This document shows, piece after piece, positions 1-7,485 of a DNA stretch of 12,527 bases (its first letter is position 1; each line of letters begins with the position of its first letter). A model generated the notes under the pieces. That model was not told where the DNA came from. It worked only from the letters and a program-made list of their open reading frames with translations, and ran no database searches. Origin of the DNA: JBGOUJ01 sp041477005. GTDB taxonomy: Bacteria; Acidobacteriota; Terriglobia; Bryobacterales; JACQDG01. The position numbers and the translations under genes were made by a program. The DNA lies in contig JBGOUJ010000172.1 in the NCBI GenBank assembly GCA_041477005.1, forward strand, positions 1 to 12,527, written 5' to 3'.

Positions 1-880
1 AGCGGTTTACGCGGCTCGGGCCAACCTGAGCCCGTTGGTGGTGGAGGGGCTGGAAGCAGGCGGGCAGCTCTCGATGACCACCCTGGTCGAGAATTTTCCC
101 GGCTTTCCGGAAGGAATCATGGGACCGGAGCTGGTCGCCAACATCAAGAAGCAGGCCGAGCGGTTTGGCGCCGAGTACCGCGCCGGCGAGATCACCGCCG
201 CCGATCTTTCCAAGCGCCCGTTCCGTATCACCCTCGACCATCACGAAACCGTCGAAACCAGCACTCTAATCATCGCTTCGGGCGCTTCGGCCCGCTGGCT
301 GGGGCTGGAATCGGAGCAGAAGCTGATCGGCCACGGCGTCAGCTCCTGCGCCACTTGCGACGGGTTCTTTTTTCGGGGCCGGCCGATAATGGTCGTCGGC
401 GGGGGCGATTCGGCCATGGAGGAAGCGACCTTCCTCACCAAGTTCGCGAGCGAAGTGACGGTCGCCCATCGCCGCGACCAGTTCCGCGCTTCCAAGATCA
501 TGCTCGACCGCGCCCGCAAGAACGAGAAAATCAAGTGGCTGCCCAACACCTGCGTCGAGGAAGTCTACGATGTGGGCAAGAACGAAGTGACCGGCGTTCG
601 GCTGCGGGACGTGACCAACGGCCGCCAGTGGGATCAGCCGCTGGACGGCCTGTTCCTGGCCATCGGCCACATCCCCAACACCAGGATTTTCCGGGGCCAG
701 CTCGATCTCGACCCCGACGGCTACATCGTCTCCAAAGGCGGCGCCCGCACCAGCGTCCCAGGCGTTTTCCACGCCGGCGACGTCCAGGACCGCCACTACC
801 GCCAAGCCGTCACCGCTTCCGGCATGGGCTGCATGGCCGCCATCGAAGCCGAAAGGTTTCTAGAAGCGGAAGGGCACTGA
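1..880 (+). CDS. trxB: Thioredoxin reductase, 5'-truncated by window edge
   Basis: NADPH-dependent flavoprotein that reduces thioredoxin in the cytoplasm. The frame is open from base 2 and gives 292 residues, so only the first 15-20 residues (the FAD-binding GxGxxG strand) should be missing. The TTG at 35 lies inside the gene and is not the start. Visible landmarks, numbered from base 2: the redox-active CATC at residues 116-119 (bases 347-358), the NADPH-binding GGGDSA at 133-138, the HRRDxFRA phosphate-binding motif at 156-163, and a C-terminal FAD-contacting segment with AGD followed by RQAVTASGMGCMAA. All catalytic features are present and the C-terminus has normal length. It converges on lon with 6 bp between the two stop codons. 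Family assignment is firm; the missing N-terminus cannot be assessed. Confidence 0.96.
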   Translation, partial: AVYAARANLSPLVVEGLEAGGQLSMTTLVENFPGFPEGIMGPELVANIKKQAERFGAEYRAGEITAADLSKRPFRITLDHHETVETSTLIIASGASARWLGLESEQKLIGHGVSSCATCDGFFFRGRPIMVVGGGDSAMEEATFLTKFASEVTVAHRRDQFRASKIMLDRARKNEKIKWLPNTCVEEVYDVGKNEVTGVRLRDVTNGRQWDQPLDGLFLAIGHIPNTRIFRGQLDLDPDGYIVSKGGARTSVPGVFHAGDVQDRHYRQAVTASGMGCMAAIEAERFLEAEGH

Positions 881-886
881 AACGGT

Positions 887-3331
887 TTACACCGGTACCG
901 CGGCCTCTTCGGCCACCGTCACCCCCGCCGGCTCCAGCGCCATCTCGATGACCTCTTCGATGGTGTGAACGTAGCGGAACTTCATCTCGCCGACCTGCTC
1001 GGTCTTCAGATCCTCTTTGATGTTGCACTCGTTGTCGCCCGGCAGGACGATTTCGAGAATCCCGGCCGCCTTGGCGGCCAGCACCTTTTCCTTGATGCCC
1101 CCGACGGGGAGTACCAGGCCGCTCAGGGTGATCTCGCCGGTCATGGCCAGATTCGGCCGGACCCGGCGGCCGGTCAGCCGCGAGACCAGGGCCGTGGCCA
1201 TGGTCACGCCGGCCGATGGTCCGTCCTTGGGGATGGCGCCTGCCGGCACGTGGATGTGGATGTCGTTGTTCTTGAGGAAATCCGGGTCCACGTGCACCGA
1301 CTCGGCGTTGGCCCGCACCCAGCTCAGCGCCGCCTGCATCGATTCCTGCATCACCTGGCCGATCTGCCCGGTCATGATCAGCCCCCGGTTGCCGCCGCGC
1401 AGCATACTGGCTTCGACGAACAGCACGTCGCCGCCGGTCGGCGTCCAGGCCAGCCCCACGGCCACGCCGGGTTTGCGCGTCCGCTCGAGCACCTGGGTCT
1501 CGATGCGGGGCCGCGGCGGGCCGAGCATTTCCTCGACCAGCTCCGGGGTCACCTTCGCCGCTGTGCCCGCCGGTTGCGATCCCTCGGCGATGCGCCGCGC
1601 TTGCTTCCGGCAGATGGCGCCGATCTCCCGCTCCAGGTTGCGCACCCCCGCCTCGCGCGTGTAGCGGCGGATGACGTGGCTTATGGCCTCTTCGGTGAAC
1701 TCGATCTGCTCGCCGAGCCGGATCCCGTTCTCCGTCACCTGTCGTGGAATCAAGTAGTTATAGGCGATCCGCAGCTTCTCGAGCTCGGTGTAGCCCTGCA
1801 GCTCAATCACCTGCATACGGTCCCGGAGGGCGTCCGGCACCGGGTCGAGCACATTGGCGGTCGTGATGAACAGAACTTTGGAGAGATCGAACGGCACATC
1901 CAGGTAGTTATCGCGGAAAGTGTTGTTCTGCTCCGGGTCCAGGGCCTCCAGCAGCGCCGAAGCCGGATCGCCCCGAAAGTCTCTTCCGACCTTGTCGATC
2001 TCGTCCAGCATGAAGACCGGATCGTTGGTCTCGGCGCGCCGGATCCCCTGGATAACCTGGCCCGGCAGCGCCCCGATATAGGTCCGCCGGTGACCGCGAA
2101 TTTCGGCCTCATCGTGCATCCCGCCCAGCGCCACCCGCACAAACTTGCGGCCCAGCGCGCGCGCGATGGACTTGCCCAGCGAAGTCTTGCCTACCCCCGG
2201 CGGCCCCACGAAACAGAGAATCGGTCCCTTGATCGTCGGGTTGAGCTGCCGCACCGCCAGGTAATCGAGGATCCGGTCCTTGACCTTTTCGAGGTCATAG
2301 TGGTCGGCATCCAGGATCTCCTTGGCTTTGCGCACGTCCACCTGCACACCCGAGGATTTGCTCCACGGCAGCACCGCCATCCAGTCGAGGTAGGTCCTGG
2401 TGACCGTGTAATCGGCGGCCGCCGGCGACATCCGCGAGAGCCGCTTCAGCTCCCGCAGGGCTTCGGTTTTCACCGCCTCGGGCATGTCGGCCTGATCGAG
2501 CTTCTGCCGCAGCTCCTCGATTTCGCGCTGCTGCTCGTCGCCCTCGCCCAGCTCCTTCTGGATCGCCTTCAACTGCTCGCGCAGGTAGAATTCGCGCTGC
2601 GTCTGGCTGAGCTGATCCTGCACCTGCGACTGGATCTTGGTCCGAAGCTGCTGCACCTCCAGCTCCTTGGTCAGCTTGCGGTGCATCTGGTCCAGCCGCT
2701 TGCGCGTGTCGAGCTCCTCCAGCACCTCCTGCCGCTCCGCGGTCGAGAGCGACGGCAGCGAGGCGGCGATAAAATCCGCCAGCCGGCCCAGCTCCGCGAT
2801 GTTGGCGGCGATCGATTGCAGGTCGTCGGAAAGGGACGGCGACATCGCCACGATCTGCTGGAACAGGCTGATGACGTTCTGCCGCAGCGCCTCCATCTCC
2901 GCCGTCATCTCCGGCTCGTTCTCCTCGATCCGCTCCACCCGCCCGCGCAAGAACGGCTCCTCGGTGGTGAACTCAGCGACCCGCATCCGCGACACGCCCT
3001 CGCAGAAGATGAACAGGTTCTGGTTGGGCATCCGGATGACCTTGTGAATCACGGCCACCGTGCCCACCGTGTGCAGCTCCTGCTGCGCGGGGCTATCCAC
3101 CCGTGGATCCTTCTGGGTCAGCACGCCCAGGAACTTGTTTTCTCCGAGCGACTGCACCAGCGCGATCGAGCTCTCGCGCCCGATCGTCAGCGGCAGCAAA
3201 GCGTGGGGAAAAAGCACCGTGTCGCGGACCGGCAGCAATGGCAATTCCGAAGGGGGCTCGGCTTGCGGCTCGCCGCCCTGCTCGTCGAGCTTTGCAAATG
3301 GCGCGACTTTTGCCTGCGGGTCCTTGGACAT
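887..3331 (-). CDS. lon: ATP-dependent protease Lon
   Basis: Cytosolic AAA+ serine protease that degrades damaged and regulatory proteins. With ATG at 3331 the product is 814 residues, normal for LonA. The frame stays open 45 codons further upstream, but that extension is arginine-rich and unlike Lon. ATG 3331 has a purine-rich GAGAAG just upstream and the next residues lead into the usual substrate-binding domain (LPLLPVRDTVLFP at about 30-42). Domains in order: N-terminal LON domain (about 25-230), a coiled-coil-rich linker (about 200-290), AAA+ module with Walker A GPPGVGKT at 376-383 and Walker B FMLDEID at 440-446, then the protease domain with catalytic Ser in PKDGPSAGV (Ser706) and Lys in GGIKEK (Lys747). 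All key residues are intact. It lies 196 bp downstream of pheA on the same strand, with room for its own promoter. Confidence 0.97.
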   Translation of the reverse strand: MSKDPQAKVAPFAKLDEQGGEPQAEPPSELPLLPVRDTVLFPHALLPLTIGRESSIALVQSLGENKFLGVLTQKDPRVDSPAQQELHTVGTVAVIHKVIRMPNQNLFIFCEGVSRMRVAEFTTEEPFLRGRVERIEENEPEMTAEMEALRQNVISLFQQIVAMSPSLSDDLQSIAANIAELGRLADFIAASLPSLSTAERQEVLEELDTRKRLDQMHRKLTKELEVQQLRTKIQSQVQDQLSQTQREFYLREQLKAIQKELGEGDEQQREIEELRQKLDQADMPEAVKTEALRELKRLSRMSPAAADYTVTRTYLDWMAVLPWSKSSGVQVDVRKAKEILDADHYDLEKVKDRILDYLAVRQLNPTIKGPILCFVGPPGVGKTSLGKSIARALGRKFVRVALGGMHDEAEIRGHRRTYIGALPGQVIQGIRRAETNDPVFMLDEIDKVGRDFRGDPASALLEALDPEQNNTFRDNYLDVPFDLSKVLFITTANVLDPVPDALRDRMQVIELQGYTELEKLRIAYNYLIPRQVTENGIRLGEQIEFTEEAISHVIRRYTREAGVRNLEREIGAICRKQARRIAEGSQPAGTAAKVTPELVEEMLGPPRPRIETQVLERTRKPGVAVGLAWTPTGGDVLFVEASMLRGGNRGLIMTGQIGQVMQESMQAALSWVRANAESVHVDPDFLKNNDIHIHVPAGAIPKDGPSAGVTMATALVSRLTGRRVRPNLAMTGEITLSGLVLPVGGIKEKVLAAKAAGILEIVLPGDNECNIKEDLKTEQVGEMKFRYVHTIEEVIEMALEPAGVTVAEEAAVPV

Positions 3332-3527
3332 ATCGTCTTCTCGCGGGCGCAAATCGCCCGAGTCGTTACTTAATAGGATGCCATATCCTGCCCCGTGGAT
3401 GCTTTTCCGCCTTTGTTCCGAGCCGGGGCGCCTACCCCCTAAAGCACGCCGAGTCCGCTTCCTCACGCGCGCGGCTCAGAAAGCCCTTCCGCGACGAGCG
3501 GTTGGCGCTGTTATTTCTTGACAGGCC
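3332..3527. other. pheA-lon intergenic region (196 bp)
   Basis: This gap separates the pheA stop from the lon start on the minus strand. It holds the short leader hairpin and dyad next to lon. I see no U-tailed terminator after pheA and no small open frame with a convincing ribosome site. Its length suggests that lon has its own promoter, though readthrough from pheA is not excluded. Confidence 0.4.
3344..3360 (-). promoter_or_regulatory. Short GC hairpin in the lon leader
   Basis: CGGGCG at 3344-3349 and CGCCCG at 3355-3360 form a perfect 6-bp stem with a 5-nt loop, ending 12 bases upstream of the lon ATG. Upstream of it, 3375-3389 holds a weaker dyad (AGGAT/ATCCT, 5-nt spacer), and an AT-rich TATTAA (minus strand, 3370-3375) might serve as a -10, although no matching -35 is evident. 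I see no CIRCE-like inverted repeat. A structured leader near the ribosome site could affect translation, but in GC-rich DNA a 6-bp stem may be chance. Confidence 0.25.
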
Positions 3528-4367
3528 CTAAGCGCCCTGCCGGTAGCAGCCCAGCACTTGCAGCAGGTCGGTCAGCTCGCTCAGGTGGTCGAGCGCGTGA
3601 CGGCAGTGCGGCTCCTCAACCGAGCCCAGAAAGTCGAGATAGAACAAGTACTCCCAGGGACTGCCTCGGAGCGGACGCGACTCGATTTTGGCCAGGTTGA
3701 TGTCCCGCAGGGCGAATGTGGCCAGACACCGGAACAGCGCTCCAGGGATGTTGCGAGTGGTAAAGACGATGGAGGTCTTCAGGCTCCCGCCTCGTTGCGG
3801 CGCCACGCGGGCCGGGGCCTTGCGGGCCAGCAGAAAAAAGCGGGTGAAATTCCGGCGGTCGTCCTCGATCGAGCGCTTCAGGATCCGCGCGCCATAAAAC
3901 TGGGCCGCCGCCGCCGAGGCGATGGCCGCTGCGTCCTTCAAACCCTCCTCCATCAGCATCTTGACGCTGCCCGCCGTGTCGTAATAACTCTCGCTGTGGA
4001 GTCTGGGGTGCTTTTCGAAAAAGCGCAGGCATTGCCCCAGCGCCACCGGGTGCGAAAGAACCCGGCGCACCTGGCCGAATCGGACGCCCGGCCCGGCAAT
4101 CAGATTGTGCACGATGCGGACCAGCGTCTCGGCCACAATCGGCAGCTTGAAATGCAACAGGTGGTCGTAGTTTTCGTGCACCGAGCCGGCCAGGGTGTTT
4201 TCGATCGGGATCACGGCGTAATCCACGTCGCCGGCCGCCAGCGCGCGGAAGACCTCCTCGAAGCGCCGGCGCGGCTCCAGCTCCACCTGCGGGCCGAGCA
4301 GCCGGACGGCCGCTTCTTCGCTGAACGCTCCCCGTTCTCCCTGGAAGGCCGCCCGCTTCCGCCGCAT
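3528..4367 (-). CDS. pheA: Prephenate dehydratase (monofunctional, with ACT domain)
   Basis: Converts prephenate to phenylpyruvate in phenylalanine biosynthesis. The 279-residue product has the usual length for the monofunctional enzyme and no chorismate mutase domain. Landmarks: the substrate-site segment PIENTLAGSV at 54-63, DTAGS at 130-134, the TRF catalytic motif at 175-177 (NFTRFF), and a C-terminal ACT regulatory domain (about 197-275) with a GALF variant of the GALV motif at 209-212 and ESRP at 229-232, which are the phenylalanine-binding motifs for feedback inhibition. ATG 4367 starts only 2 bp after the stop of the upstream hydrolase gene on the same strand, so the two are probably cotranscribed. 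The ribosome site is weak (GGAA about 8 nt upstream), which fits translational coupling. Confidence 0.95.
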   Translation of the reverse strand: MRRKRAAFQGERGAFSEEAAVRLLGPQVELEPRRRFEEVFRALAAGDVDYAVIPIENTLAGSVHENYDHLLHFKLPIVAETLVRIVHNLIAGPGVRFGQVRRVLSHPVALGQCLRFFEKHPRLHSESYYDTAGSVKMLMEEGLKDAAAIASAAAAQFYGARILKRSIEDDRRNFTRFFLLARKAPARVAPQRGGSLKTSIVFTTRNIPGALFRCLATFALRDINLAKIESRPLRGSPWEYLFYLDFLGSVEEPHCRHALDHLSELTDLLQVLGCYRQGA

Positions 4368-4369
4368 CC

Positions 4370-6478
4370 TCAGTTTCCGGTCCCGAAATCCGGTTGCACG
4401 CCCAGCCGCGGACGGCCCGCAACCCCCGCATACTGCTTCTGCAGCTCCCGGGCGCCGATGGTATGCCCCAGCGGGTCGACGGCGCTCGTGATCCAGACCG
4501 GGCGCGGAGCGAGCGTGGCCACCAGCTCCGGCAGATCGTACGCTTTCAAAGCGCCCGGGACCACGCTTTCGAACACGCCGCGGTGGATCTTGCTCGCCGT
4601 TACCGCCTCGTAGGAAGTGAGCACGCCGTCCAGAGCGACCTGTTTCAGCCGCGGGTCGAGCACGGCGGCATGCAGCATTGGCACGGCCGCCCCACCGTGG
4701 CCGACCCCGTAGATCTTTTCCCGATCCACGCCCGCCTGGGTGCTCAGCAGGTCTACGCCGCGCCAGATATCCTCCGCCCGCATCCCCACCAGCGTCTTGC
4801 CCACCAGCAGCGCTTTCATGGCGCTGTTGTAGTCGCCGAAAAAGCGCGGGAAATCGGAGCCCTGCTCCTCGTTCGAGAACCGGGTCTCGCCGGTTCCCCG
4901 GACGTCGATCGCCAAAACAATCAAGCCCGCCTTCACGAAGCGCTCGATGTCCGCCGCGCCGGCCGATTTGCCCCGCCCGTTCGCGTAAAGAACGGCCGGC
5001 CGCGGCCCGCCCGCGCCTTCCGGGACAAACAGCAGCGACGGCGCCAGAATGCCCGGCTCGCTCTCATAGGTGAGCTTCTCGATCCGGTAGCCGCTGCGGG
5101 CAATCACGCCATAGTGCCGTACGTTCAGCGGGCCCGTGCTCGGGTGAAAGCCGGTCAACTGGCGGACTCGCTCCGGCAATTCGGCCGGCTTGACGCGCGC
5201 CTTTTTCTCCCGCTCCACTTCGCGAGCGTTCAGCGAAAAGACCGTCTCCCCTCCGAGCGACGTCGCCACCTGCCCCGTAGGCGTGCAGTTCAGCATCTCC
5301 TCTGTTTCCAGCTCCACCGGCGCCTCCGGCTCCGGATCCTCGGCGCCCTTCAGCCAGCGCCCAAACCACCGATACGCCGCCTGGCGCCGTGGCTTGCTGT
5401 AGCCGTGGCCGTCGTCGGCTTCGAACATGCTCAGCTTCTCCGGCGCCCCCAGCACGTCGTAGATGCGCTTGGCCTCTTCAAAGCTTCCCCGCGCGCCGAC
5501 GATGGGAAAGAAATCGCGAATGGCGGAAAGGATCAGGAAGGGCTTGGGAGCAAAGGCGTAGATGAAATCGGCGTGGTCCAACCCGTCGTTCAGCCACGGC
5601 GGGATGCACTGCTCCCCATCCTGCGGCCCGATGGTCAGCAGCAATCGCCGCCAGGAGGTGATGTAGCAGGAGGGCGCGGCCACTTTGATGCGGTCGTCGA
5701 GGGCCGAGAGATAGGCCGTGTGCGTTCCCCCGCCGGAATTCCCCGTGCAAGCCACACGGGCCGAGTCCACTTCCGGCCGGGAGAGCAGGTAATCGAGGGC
5801 GCGCATCCCGTCCCAGATCGTGTACCGCGCCAGGTTCTGGCCCGCGAGCAGGCACTCGGTGGTGGCGATCGTGTGCTCGGTGGTGGACCGCAAGACCTTC
5901 GAGTCCTCGATATCCGCGTCCCAGAGCTGTACGCGCTCTCCCTGGCCCACCGGGTCCCACGCCAGCGCCACGTAGCCTCTCTTGGCCAGCGTGATCAGCA
6001 TGTATTGCCACGCGGAATGCGCCTTCGCGCCCGCTTCGTGCCCCAGCGGGAACAGCACCGCCGGATACGGAGGCCTCCCGTTCTTCGGCAAATACAGGTT
6101 AGCGGTGACGTAGAGCCGCGGCTGGCTTTCAAAAATGACTTTCTCGACCTTGTAGCCGTCGCGTTCAAGCACCGCGACCGTGCGGGCATTGAGCGGCGTC
6201 CGCTCCGGCAGCCCGCCCAGGTCCTTGAGCATCCGCTCCCGGAGGTAAGCCCGCCGCGCGGCCACCTGCTCCGGTGTCGAAATTTGCGCGATGGTCCGCG
6301 CCCGCTCGTCGAGCTTGGCCATGGCGAGACCGTCCAGGTAAGCCGGCAACATCTTCCGGAGCTCCCGGAAATCCGAAAGGCCGGTGAGAAAATCCAGGCT
6401 TTCCGCCGTCTGCGCCCCAACCGGCCCGGCGGACAATGCCAGCAGCATCGACACACACACCAACCGCGAGGATTTCAT
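4370..6478 (-). CDS. Exported tandem alpha/beta-hydrolase, acetylxylan-esterase-like
   Basis: A 702-residue secreted protein starting at ATG 6478, chosen because it begins a clear signal peptide (MKSSRLVCVSMLLALSAG, likely cut near VGAQ) and has an AGGA element just upstream. The frame stays open 71 codons further upstream but is not signal-like. Two homologous alpha/beta-hydrolase halves are visible: domain 1 at about 90-380 and domain 2 at about 445-690. They share the pattern GY+xEKxxxESxP followed by a strand and xPAVL. Domain 1 has a full set of candidate catalytic residues: Ser248 in GNSGGG, Asp322 in SAIRDFFP and His358 in DDGHGY. In domain 2 the elbow reads GHGGA, with Gly595 where the serine should be; an Asp (668) remains but no convincing late His. 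The likely role is ester hydrolysis of plant or microbial polysaccharide outside the cytoplasm; the substrate is inferred only. Residues 80-121 are encoded by a stretch copied at 7361-7485. Confidence 0.85.
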   Translation of the reverse strand: MKSSRLVCVSMLLALSAGPVGAQTAESLDFLTGLSDFRELRKMLPAYLDGLAMAKLDERARTIAQISTPEQVAARRAYLRERMLKDLGGLPERTPLNARTVAVLERDGYKVEKVIFESQPRLYVTANLYLPKNGRPPYPAVLFPLGHEAGAKAHSAWQYMLITLAKRGYVALAWDPVGQGERVQLWDADIEDSKVLRSTTEHTIATTECLLAGQNLARYTIWDGMRALDYLLSRPEVDSARVACTGNSGGGTHTAYLSALDDRIKVAAPSCYITSWRRLLLTIGPQDGEQCIPPWLNDGLDHADFIYAFAPKPFLILSAIRDFFPIVGARGSFEEAKRIYDVLGAPEKLSMFEADDGHGYSKPRRQAAYRWFGRWLKGAEDPEPEAPVELETEEMLNCTPTGQVATSLGGETVFSLNAREVEREKKARVKPAELPERVRQLTGFHPSTGPLNVRHYGVIARSGYRIEKLTYESEPGILAPSLLFVPEGAGGPRPAVLYANGRGKSAGAADIERFVKAGLIVLAIDVRGTGETRFSNEEQGSDFPRFFGDYNSAMKALLVGKTLVGMRAEDIWRGVDLLSTQAGVDREKIYGVGHGGAAVPMLHAAVLDPRLKQVALDGVLTSYEAVTASKIHRGVFESVVPGALKAYDLPELVATLAPRPVWITSAVDPLGHTIGARELQKQYAGVAGRPRLGVQPDFGTGN
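6117..6241 (-). repeat. Direct repeat E, copy 1 (inside the esterase gene)
   Basis: This 125-bp stretch encodes esterase residues 80-121 and recurs in the same orientation at 7361-7485. There are four mismatches (6167, 6211, 6220, 6224) and no gaps, 96.8% identity. This is the intact source copy, since it sits in a continuous reading frame. Confidence 0.97.
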
Positions 6479-6761
6479 TAGGTCCTGTCCTGTGTCATAA
6501 GATCTCCGCCAGTTTAGCGCAGGTCTTCCGCCTTCTACTGCCATCACCCCCGTATTTCGCGCCAAGGCGAAATCTCGTAACTGCCTTCGAAAAGACATCC
6601 GACCGCGCTTTCTGACCGGGCGGCCCCTGGCGAGATTAAGCGTCGAACCGCTCCCTCGGCTCAACCAGCCTGTTTGCATATAAAAATACATATAAATACA
6701 TATGAAATACTATGCCTAGCGCCATTGACAGAGGGTGTACAATGCATGCAGGAGGATGCGT
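6479..6761. promoter_or_regulatory. Divergent intergenic region with AT-rich island
   Basis: 283 bp separate the divergent esterase and antitoxin starts, so promoters for both should lie here. Bases 6672-6715 are strikingly AT-rich against GC-rich surroundings and carry short repeats: TACAT at 6687-6691 and again at 6697-6701, CATAT/ATATG arms flanking 6 bp, and outer GCATA (6676-6680)/TATGC (6711-6715) arms. An 8-bp palindrome, TGCATGCA, lies at 6743-6750 directly before the antitoxin ribosome site. TTGCAT at 6674 could be a -35 with TACATA at 6697 as a -10. An autoregulated promoter/operator for the toxin-antitoxin pair is the natural reading, but the exact promoter cannot be fixed by eye. 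The esterase promoter on the other strand is not evident. Confidence 0.4.
6750..6755 (+). promoter_or_regulatory. Strong ribosome binding site of the antitoxin gene
   Basis: A perfect AGGAGG lies 6 nt before ATG 6762. It decides the start: the in-frame ATG at 6756 touches the site directly and cannot use it, and the GTG/ATG codons further upstream lie before it. Confidence 0.75.
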
Positions 6762-7010
6762 ATGCCTACACCCGGCACAAAGCGGGTGATCATCGAGTTC
6801 CCGGAGAACCTTTTGCGGCGCACGGAGCAGGCCGCTTCAGAACTGGCCACCAGCCGAAGCGTAGTCATTCGATCGGCGGTCGAGGAATTCCTATCGGCCA
6901 TGCGGCGGCGCGAGCTAGAGCGGATACTCGCTGAAGGCTACGCTGCCAATGCGGCAATGGATCGCCACATTTCCGAGGAATTCTCGTCTATTGATAGTGA
7001 AGAAGTCTGA
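6762..7010 (+). CDS. Ribbon-helix-helix antitoxin (CopG/MazE-like)
   Basis: An 82-residue protein that should neutralise the MazF-like toxin encoded next to it and repress their shared promoter. The N-terminal half fits a ribbon-helix-helix fold: a beta strand (KRVIIEFPENLL, about 7-18), helix A (RRTEQAASELAT), a turn with SRSVVIRSAVEEFL for helix B. The C-terminal half (about 50-82) is charged and ends in acidic EEFSSIDSEEV, as expected of the disordered toxin-binding tail of MazE-type partners. The start at 6762 is set by the AGGAGG 6 nt upstream. The stop codon shares its last base with the toxin ATG (TGATG), a translational coupling typical of toxin-antitoxin pairs. The pairing is firm from context and fold; the exact antitoxin subfamily is not resolved. 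Confidence 0.88.
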   Translation: MPTPGTKRVIIEFPENLLRRTEQAASELATSRSVVIRSAVEEFLSAMRRRELERILAEGYAANAAMDRHISEEFSSIDSEEV

Positions 7011-7360
7011 TGCCTGGCAAATGTGTCAGGGGAACCGTTCTCGAGGTCAACCTTGATCCAGTCGTAGGTCACGAGACGGGCAAAACCCGCCCCTGCGTGG
7101 TGATCCAAAACGACATTGGCAACGCGAAGTCGCCCGTCACCATTGTGGCAGTGATCACGGGTGCGGAACATGTGCCCAAGCTCTACCCGGTTAATGTGCT
7201 CGTCAGGCAAGGTGAGGGCGGTCTGACCAAGGATAGCGTCATCCTGTGTAATCAACTTAAGACTGTTGATGAACTGCGCTTCGTGAGAATTTGTGGCGTC
7301 CTGACCGATGCGACAATGGAAAAGGTAGATGAAGCGCTCAAGATCAGTCTTGCACTTTAA
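7010..7360 (+). CDS. mazF: MazF/EndoA-like endoribonuclease toxin
   Basis: A 116-residue type II toxin predicted to cut mRNA at short sequence motifs. It resembles the Bacillus subtilis EndoA branch closely: VVIQNDIGN at about 30-38, SPVTIVAVIT at 41-50, DSVIL at 75-79 followed by NQLKTVD, and the C-terminal KVDEALKISLAL. The two residues known to matter for catalysis in that branch have counterparts here: Arg27 in KTRP and Thr50 in VIT. No truncation or missing motif is seen, so the toxin looks active. Its ATG overlaps the antitoxin stop by one base. The last 108 bp, including the stop codon, are copied at 8586-8693, and directly after its own stop a copied piece of the esterase gene begins. 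Confidence 0.93.
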   Translation: MPGKCVRGTVLEVNLDPVVGHETGKTRPCVVIQNDIGNAKSPVTIVAVITGAEHVPKLYPVNVLVRQGEGGLTKDSVILCNQLKTVDELRFVRICGVLTDATMEKVDEALKISLAL

Positions 7361-7363
7361 CGC
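7256..7363 (+). repeat. Direct repeat M, copy 1 (mazF 3' end)
   Basis: 108 bp covering mazF codons 83-116, the stop and CGC. They recur in the same orientation at 8586-8693 with three mismatches (7281, 7285, 7354) and no gaps, 97.2% identity. Its final CGC is also the first CGC of repeat E' copy 2. Confidence 0.97.
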
Positions 7364-7485
7364 GGCTGGCTTTCAAAAATGACTTTCTCGACCTTGTAGC
7401 CGTCGCGTTCGAGCACCGCGACCGTGCGGGCATTGAGCGGCGTCCGCTCCGGCAACCCGCCCATGTCTTTGAGCATCCGCTCCCG
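7361..7485 (-). pseudogene. Relic of the esterase gene (repeat E, copy 2)
   Basis: A 125-bp copy of 6117-6241 beginning at the base after the mazF stop and ending abruptly at 7485. Read on the minus strand it still matches esterase codons 80-121; three of the four differences are silent and one changes Leu to Met. It has no start, no ribosome site and no continuation on either side, so it should not make protein. It fills the first half of the gap between mazF and the cytochrome gene. Confidence 0.93.

Noticed and set aside
35..37. TTG as the trxB start
   Set aside because: The frame continues to base 2 with typical thioredoxin reductase sequence (AVYAARANLSP), so the true start lies outside the window.
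965..3373. Very long open frame opposite lon
   Set aside because: It is an antisense shadow: its product is a His/Leu/Arg-rich string without domains, while the minus strand gives an intact Lon protease. GC-rich third positions keep the opposite frame open.
4394..6481. Long open frame opposite the esterase gene
   Set aside because: Same shadow effect; the product is Arg/Pro/His-rich and has no recognisable fold, and the esterase frame has a signal peptide and catalytic motifs.
6725..6743. TTGACA (6725-6730) and TACAAT (6738-6743) as the toxin-antitoxin promoter
   Set aside because: Both hexamers look good singly, but the spacer is 7 bp, far too short for a sigma-70 promoter, and a start from TACAAT would fall on the ribosome site.
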